From: Gemmatimonadota bacterium
GTDB lineage: Bacteria > Gemmatimonadota > Gemmatimonadetes > Gemmatimonadales > Gemmatimonadaceae
DNA length: 9,478 nucleotides
Reading direction: 5' to 3'
NCBI GenBank assembly: GCA_028287225.1
Contig: JAQBPZ010000304.1
Coordinates: forward strand, 1 to 9,478
Part shown: in pieces, positions 6,409 to 9,478 of the stretch
Position numbering within the stretch: the first letter of the stretch is position 1
Layout of the letters: every line of letters begins with the position of its first letter
The notes under the pieces: model-generated
The model's database searches: none
Seen by the model: the letters and a program-made list of their open reading frames with translations, nothing else
Told to the model about the DNA's origin: nothing
Translations under genes and position numbers: made by a program

Positions 6409-6604
6409 CGGGTCATCTCCAGCTTCGGGCGCATCAGCGCGCCTCGACCCTTCATGAAGCATGGCCGGGGCCAGACGGCCGCGGCAAGTGTTTACGCTGT
6501 AACACGTTGTATCTACTGCACTTGCGATTATTTGTATGCAGTCGGTTTGGTGCCCATGTCCCCGGTTCGGGACAGGTGTGTCTCGCGGGACGGAATCCGG
6601 CCGG

Positions 6605-6694
6605 GGCAGTCCTCCGCGTCCTCCGCGCCCTCCGCGGTCAACCGCTGTTGAGGAGCTTGAACCGCGGAGGACGCCAAGGACGCGGAGGACTGCC
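6605..6694. repeat. Palindromic purine-rich repeat, GGAGGACGC type, with conserved loop core
   Basis: A long imperfect inverted repeat: GGCAGTCCTCCGCGTCC on the left is mirrored by GGACGCGGAGGACTGCC on the right. The inner stem CCTCCGCGGT (6629-6638) pairs with ACCGCGGAGG (6661-6670). The loop holds CGCTGTTGAGGAGC (6643-6656), which recurs with one change in the element at 9321-9389 on the other strand. It lies downstream of pfkA and upstream of the small exported-protein gene. Confidence 0.7.
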
Positions 6695-6716
6695 AGAGGC
6701 TGCTGACCGGCCTCTG
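6694..6716 (-). terminator. Hairpin just after pfkA
   Basis: CAGAGGC (6694-6700) and GCCTCTG (6710-6716) form a 7-bp stem with a 9-nt loop, 13 nt past the pfkA stop. No T-tract follows on the minus strand. It could stabilise the 3' end or end transcription together with the larger palindrome beyond it. Confidence 0.4.
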
Positions 6717-6729
6717 CCCTTCCGTACCC

Positions 6730-7809
6730 TCAATCGCCGAAGCTGATCCCGACGGCCCGGGCCGTGATGACGACGTCGTGCGTGGGATCCACCCGCTTGG
6801 TCTCGCGCAGGGCCTCCTCGATGGGCACCGTCACGATGTGCGGGGTCTGGAGCGCCACCATGTGCCCCCACTTCTCGTCGGCGATCGCACGCACCGCGGC
6901 GCCGCCGAAGCGCGTCGCCAGCAGCCGATCGTAGCCCGTGGGCATGCCGCCGCGCTGGAGATGGCCCAGCACCAGCGACCGGGTCTCCTTCCCGGTGATC
7001 GTCTGGATCTCGCGCGCGATCACGTCGGCCACGCCCCCCACCCGGCGCGCCTCTCCCGGGAGCGAATCGCCCATCGTGGACGAGCGGCCGCCGCGCGGGA
7101 ACGCGCCCTCGGCCACCACCACGATGGAGAACTGCCGCCCCGCGCGATGGCGCGCCATGATCTTCTCGCAGACCTTTCCCAGGTCGTACGGGATCTCGGG
7201 GATGAGGATGACGTCGGCCGTGCCGGCGACGCCGGAGTGCAGCGCGATGAAGCCCGCGTCGCGCCCCATCACCTCCATGATCATCACGCGGTCATGACTC
7301 TCGGCGGTGGTGTGCAGCTTGTCGATGGCCTCGAGCGCGGTGTTGACCGCCGTGTCGAAGCCGAAGGTCGTCACCGTGCCGCTGACGTCGTTGTCGATCG
7401 TCTTGGGCACGCCGACGATCCGCATGCCCTTGTCGCACAGCTTCTTCGCGATCTCCAGCGAGCCGTCGCCACCAATGGAGATCAGGGCGTCGATGCCGAG
7501 CCGCCGCGCGTTCTCCATCAGCTCGTCGGAGCGGTCCTCCGTCGTGATGGTGCCGTCCGGCTGGGGACGCGGATAGTGGAACGGGTTGCCGCGGTTCGTG
7601 GAACGGAGGATCGTCCCGCCCAGGTGGGCGATGCCGCGCACGGATTCCTTCGTGAGCGGGATGCATTCGTCCTCCCCCAGGAGACCGGCGTAGCCGCGCT
7701 TGATGCCGAGCACGTCCCAGCCCCGGTTGATCGCGGAGAGAACGGCGGCACGGATGACCGCGTTGAGACCCGGGGCGTCGCCGCCGCCGGTAGAGATGGC
7801 AATGCGCAT
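6730..7809 (-). CDS. pfkA: 6-phosphofructokinase (phosphofructokinase family, Gly/Lys signature)
   Basis: A 359-residue cytoplasmic enzyme that phosphorylates fructose 6-phosphate to fructose 1,6-bisphosphate, the committed step of glycolysis. Motifs in order: GGGDAPGLNAVIR (8-20) phosphate-binding loop, GGDGS (113-117), PKTIDND (135-141) with the catalytic Asp139, EVMGRDAGFIAL (179-190) for fructose 6-phosphate, and GHLQRGGMPTGYDR near the C-terminus. The Gly in GGDGS is the ATP-type residue (PPi enzymes usually have Asp), while Lys in PKTIDND is the residue of PPi and 'group III' enzymes (E. coli has Gly). That mix suggests a group III enzyme that most likely uses ATP; this is inference. 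A short insertion around residues 70-95 also fits that group. The length is longer than E. coli PfkA (320). The ATG at 7809 has only a weak GAG upstream. A GC-rich hairpin separates it from the gene upstream, so it is probably transcribed alone. Confidence 0.95.
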   Translation of the reverse strand: MRIAISTGGGDAPGLNAVIRAAVLSAINRGWDVLGIKRGYAGLLGEDECIPLTKESVRGIAHLGGTILRSTNRGNPFHYPRPQPDGTITTEDRSDELMENARRLGIDALISIGGDGSLEIAKKLCDKGMRIVGVPKTIDNDVSGTVTTFGFDTAVNTALEAIDKLHTTAESHDRVMIMEVMGRDAGFIALHSGVAGTADVILIPEIPYDLGKVCEKIMARHRAGRQFSIVVVAEGAFPRGGRSSTMGDSLPGEARRVGGVADVIAREIQTITGKETRSLVLGHLQRGGMPTGYDRLLATRFGGAAVRAIADEKWGHMVALQTPHIVTVPIEEALRETKRVDPTHDVVITARAVGISFGD

Positions 7810-7838
7810 CGATACTCGGTAATGCAGAAGGGATCAGG

Positions 7839-7857
7839 GCGCGGCGGGCCGCCGCGC
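7839..7857 (-). terminator. GC-rich perfect palindrome between two minus-strand genes
   Basis: GCGCGGCGG and CCGCCGCGC flank a single G, giving a stem of about 8 bp with a 3-nt loop. It lies about 40 nt after the stop of the exported-protein gene at 7899-8444 and 30 nt before the pfkA start, so it may end the upstream transcript. Only a weak pyrimidine run follows (CCCTTCT). Confidence 0.4.
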
Positions 7858-7898
7858 AGCAATTGACGCGTCGGCCCGGACCGCGTCACCGCATGCGG

Positions 7899-8444
7899 TC
7901 AGTGCCCGGGCGACGCACGCAGCTCGGCGGTGATCCGGTCCTCGAGCACGCCGGTGGAGGCGCAGCTGACGCTCGAGTTCAGCCCGTTCGGCGACGCCGT
8001 GCCGGCGACCCGCGTGTCGACGGTCGTGCGCTCATCGGGGAGCGCCTGCACGCTCGACAGCACCGTGAGCTGCACGGTGTAGCGCTCGGCGTTGGGGCCG
8101 AACGACCCCGTGCCGCATTCGAGGAGGCGCGACAGCCGCTCGCCGCCGACCGGCCGGCGCTGCGTCACCCGCAGCGCCCCGAGGACGTGCGACCCGGTGT
8201 CCACCACGCTCAGCGGGATGCCGAGCTTCTGGTACACCGTCGAGAGGGCAAGCCACACGGCCTGCTGGGACACGGCCAGCGTATCGGCGGGCCGGCCGGG
8301 ATCGCTGGGGAACGCCGCGCCGAAGCGCCCCGTCCTCGGATCGTAGGTGCCGTAGTTTCCGCTCTGGGCCGAGGCCGCCGGCGCGGCCGCCAGGAGCAGC
8401 AGGAGAGCGAGGGAGGCGAGTTTCGGCGAGCAGGGCTTCCGCAT
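7899..8444 (-). CDS. Exported protein of unknown function with two mature cysteines
   Basis: A 181-residue protein with a clear signal peptide: MRKPCSPK, a leucine/alanine core (9-21), and AASA with a likely cut before QSG (after residue 26). The mature domain has a region of alternating helix and strand (SQQAVWLALSTVYQKLGIPLSVV, 59-81), then strands around RYTVQLTVLSSVQ (121-133). Cysteines at 110 (LLECGTG) and 161 (VSCASTG) could pair outside the cytoplasm. I recognise no family and assign no function. The frame opens at 8588, but the ATG at 8444 is right because it starts the signal peptide and has GAGGA eight bases upstream. It is divergent from the exported peroxiredoxin with 155 bp between starts, so the two may share control; both act outside the cytoplasm. 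Confidence 0.8.
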   Translation of the reverse strand: MRKPCSPKLASLALLLLLAAAPAASAQSGNYGTYDPRTGRFGAAFPSDPGRPADTLAVSQQAVWLALSTVYQKLGIPLSVVDTGSHVLGALRVTQRRPVGGERLSRLLECGTGSFGPNAERYTVQLTVLSSVQALPDERTTVDTRVAGTASPNGLNSSVSCASTGVLEDRITAELRASPGH

Positions 8445-8599
8445 CACGGTTCCTCGGAGTGAGCTTCCCTGCAAGGTGTGCGTTCGCCCTGCCACTGTCG
8501 ACCCCTCCGTCACCGGGCGCGCCGCGCGCGAACGGAACCGGCGTCCCGGCCGCGGTGTCAGCCTCTCGACGCGTAGTCCCTCCTCCATCCATCCTGCCC

Positions 8600-9178
8600 A
8601 TGCGCCGCTTCGCCCTGCTCTCCGCCGCCGCCCTGCTCCTCGCGGTTCCCGCCCGCTCGCGCGCGCAGGCGGCGGGTGCCGCCCCGGCCACGGCGCAGCC
8701 TGCGGCCACCGCGCCCGAGGTGGGGCAGATGGCGCCCGACTTCACGACCACCTGGGTCGATGCCGCGGCGGGAACGGGCTCCGACATCAGCCTCAGGGCA
8801 CTGCGCGGGAAGGTCGTCGTCCTCGCGTTCTACCCGAAGGACCGGACGAGCGGCTGCACGGCCGAGCTGACGAAGTTCCGCGACGAGCATGCGAAGCTTT
8901 TCGGCAGCGGCGTGATGGTGCTCCCGGTCTCGGCGGACAGCGTCGCGAGCCACGTCGCCTGGGGCCAGGAGATGAAGTTCCCCTTCGGGCTGGTCTCGGA
9001 CCCGTCGCTGTCGCTCGCCGAGTCCTACGGCTCCAGGATGGCCGGCCGCCCGTTCGCGAACCGCACGGTGTTCGTGATCGGCAAGGACGGCCGCATCGTG
9101 TATCGCGAGCTGAAGTTCAACGCGCTCAACGAAGCCGCGTACACCGACCTGGCCGCAGCCGTCGCCGCCGCGCGCTGA
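8600..9178 (+). CDS. Exported peroxiredoxin (AhpC/TSA, Bcp-like), single-cysteine
   Basis: A thioredoxin-fold peroxidase that reduces hydrogen peroxide or organic peroxides, here predicted to act outside the cytoplasm. The 192 residues start with a signal peptide (MRRFALLSAAALLLAVPARSRA, likely cut after residue 22) and an Ala/Pro-rich linker. The core begins at VGQMAPDFTTTW (41-52), then LRGKVVVLAFYPKDRTSGCTAE (68-89), which has the PxxxTxxC active site with Thr83 and the peroxidatic Cys86. Later come VSDPSLSLAESYG and the RTVFVIGKDGRIVYRELK strand pair. Typical Bcp enzymes have a resolving Cys five residues after the active one; here that position is Leu and there is no other cysteine, so reduction must come from a partner. 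The ATG at 8600 is chosen because it opens the signal peptide; a GTG at 8459 in frame would add 47 unrelated residues. No Shine-Dalgarno sequence is visible. Confidence 0.9.
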   Translation: MRRFALLSAAALLLAVPARSRAQAAGAAPATAQPAATAPEVGQMAPDFTTTWVDAAAGTGSDISLRALRGKVVVLAFYPKDRTSGCTAELTKFRDEHAKLFGSGVMVLPVSADSVASHVAWGQEMKFPFGLVSDPSLSLAESYGSRMAGRPFANRTVFVIGKDGRIVYRELKFNALNEAAYTDLAAAVAAAR

Positions 9179-9194
9179 TCCTGCGGACGGCTGG

Positions 9195-9264
9195 TTGAAC
9201 TGATTCATCGCAGAGCCCGCTGAACTGATTCAACGCAGAGCCGTTGAACTGCTTCAACGCAGAG
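9195..9264 (+). repeat. Three tandem copies of a ~25-bp unit (TTGAACTGATTCAACGCAGAG type)
   Basis: Copies begin at about 9195, 9220 and 9244 (spacing 25 and 24). They differ at a few positions (TTCATCG, TTCAACG; CTGA, CTGC). The third contains a perfect small palindrome, GTTGAA-CTGC-TTCAAC (9243-9258). The unit resembles the loop side plus purine arm of the hairpin element at 9321-9389, so these may be degenerate pieces of the same repeat family. Confidence 0.65.
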
Positions 9265-9320
9265 GGCGCCGAGGGGAACAGCGAGGGCGCAGAGGAACTG
9301 CCGCTCGGGCGTTCCCCTCC

Positions 9321-9389
9321 GTGCCCTCTGTGTCCTCTGTGGTTAAATGCTCTTCAACAGCGTTTTACCACAGAGGTCACAGAGGGCAC
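9321..9389. repeat. Hairpin repeat element with CCTCTGTGGT/ACCACAGAGG stem and conserved loop
   Basis: The arms at 9321-9347 and 9363-9389 are inverted repeats matching at 25 of 27 positions, around a 15-nt loop. On the minus strand the loop region reads CGCTGTTGAAGAGC (9362-9349), which matches the core of the element at 6605-6694 in 13 of 14 bases. The stems differ between the two elements but keep base pairing. Confidence 0.75.
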
Positions 9390-9430
9390 AGAGGGCACAG
9401 AGGCACAGAGGGCACAGAGGGCACAGAGAG
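9369..9430 (+). repeat. Tandem array of seven CACAGAGGG-type units
   Basis: Units start at 9369, 9378, 9387, 9396, 9404, 9413 and 9422. Four are exact CACAGAGGG; the others end in T or AG, or lack one G. The first two and a half units form the right arm of the hairpin at 9321-9389, so the array seems to have grown from that arm by slippage. Confidence 0.75.
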
Positions 9431-9478
9431 GCGCATGAAGGTGGCCGGGGTGTGCCTTCCTCTGCGTCCTCGCTGTTT

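Larger units (their letters stand above)
6409..6729. other. Gene-free interval with hairpins and a palindromic repeat
   Basis: About 320 bases separate the small exported-protein gene from pfkA, and I see no convincing gene in them. The part at 6485-6550 is noticeably AT-richer than its surroundings and is the natural place for the promoter of the small exported protein, although no clean -35/-10 pair is obvious. A small stem, TGTCCC..GGGACA (about 6556-6573), and the repeat element at 6605-6694 follow. The hairpin at 6694-6716 lies just past the pfkA stop. Confidence 0.5.
9179..9478. other. Gene-free, repeat-filled interval at the window edge
   Basis: The 300 bases after the peroxiredoxin gene carry no credible gene; short open frames here only translate the repeats. 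They hold three copies of a TTGAACTGATTCAACGCAGAG-like unit, a long hairpin and a CACAGAGGG tandem array. A second pair of inverted arms (9277-9297 and 9457-9477, 20 of 21 matching) encloses the hairpin and the array. Confidence 0.65.

Noticed and set aside
6488..6505. GTGTTTACGCTGTAACAC as an operator palindrome
   Set aside because: Only five outer base pairs match, with an 8-nt centre, and no regulator gene or clear promoter is tied to it.
6778..7866. 362-residue open frame on the plus strand
   Set aside because: It is antisense to pfkA, whose motifs are unambiguous.
9369..9430. Possible CRISPR array
   Set aside because: Units are only 8-9 bp and adjoin without spacers; this is a simple tandem repeat.
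9244..9438. 64-residue open frame on the plus strand, rich in Glu, Gly and Ala
   Set aside because: It is a translation of the CACAGAGGG and related repeats; no start signal or family supports a gene.

Overview
This is a high-GC (roughly 70%), gene-dense chromosomal window with short intergenic gaps. It holds nine genes and a series of GC-rich hairpins and palindromic repeats. I infer a Gemmatimonadota-like bacterium, or another high-GC phylum with similar genomes. The reasons are the Gly/Lys-signature phosphofructokinase, the unassigned AQ-type exported proteins, and dispersed purine-rich repeats of the 'ACCACAGAGG' kind between genes. This is an inference from style, not a phylogenetic result. 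There are no rRNA or tRNA genes, CRISPR arrays or transposase genes.

Layout. 1-247 (-): N-terminal part of an ABATE-domain (CGNR zinc-finger family) regulator, cut by the window edge, with a good promoter directly in front of it. 357-902 (+): inosine/xanthosine triphosphatase (YjjX family), divergent from the regulator. 948-1520 (-): ECF sigma factor, convergent with yjjX across a strong hairpin. 1602-2261 (-): TetR/AcrR repressor whose promoter contains a perfect 18-bp palindrome between the -35 and -10 boxes. 2453-2971 (+): GNAT acetyltransferase. 2953-3151: nested palindromic element in which both converging genes end. 3150-6056 (-): 968-residue DExH-type helicase with divergent motifs and a basic Gly/Arg-rich tail. 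6106-6408 (-): small exported protein of unknown function. 6409-6729: mostly gene-free, with a palindromic repeat. 6730-7809 (-): 6-phosphofructokinase. 7899-8444 (-): exported protein of unknown function. 8600-9178 (+): exported peroxiredoxin with a single cysteine. 9179-9478: gene-free and repeat-filled.

The genes do not form one pathway. Nucleotide-pool cleaning (yjjX), a stress-type sigma factor, a TetR sensor, a peroxiredoxin and glycolysis (pfkA) are housekeeping and stress functions placed side by side. The only plausible same-strand unit is the small exported protein followed 49 bp later by the helicase.

The points I find most worth checking are: (i) two hairpin repeats about 2.7 kb apart that share a 14-nt loop core (13/14 identical) and have compensatory changes in their stems; (ii) the helicase, which has an unusual N-terminus, no recognisable motif Ia, and one extra residue in motif VI; (iii) the TetR promoter-operator, where a leaderless GTG start is predicted.
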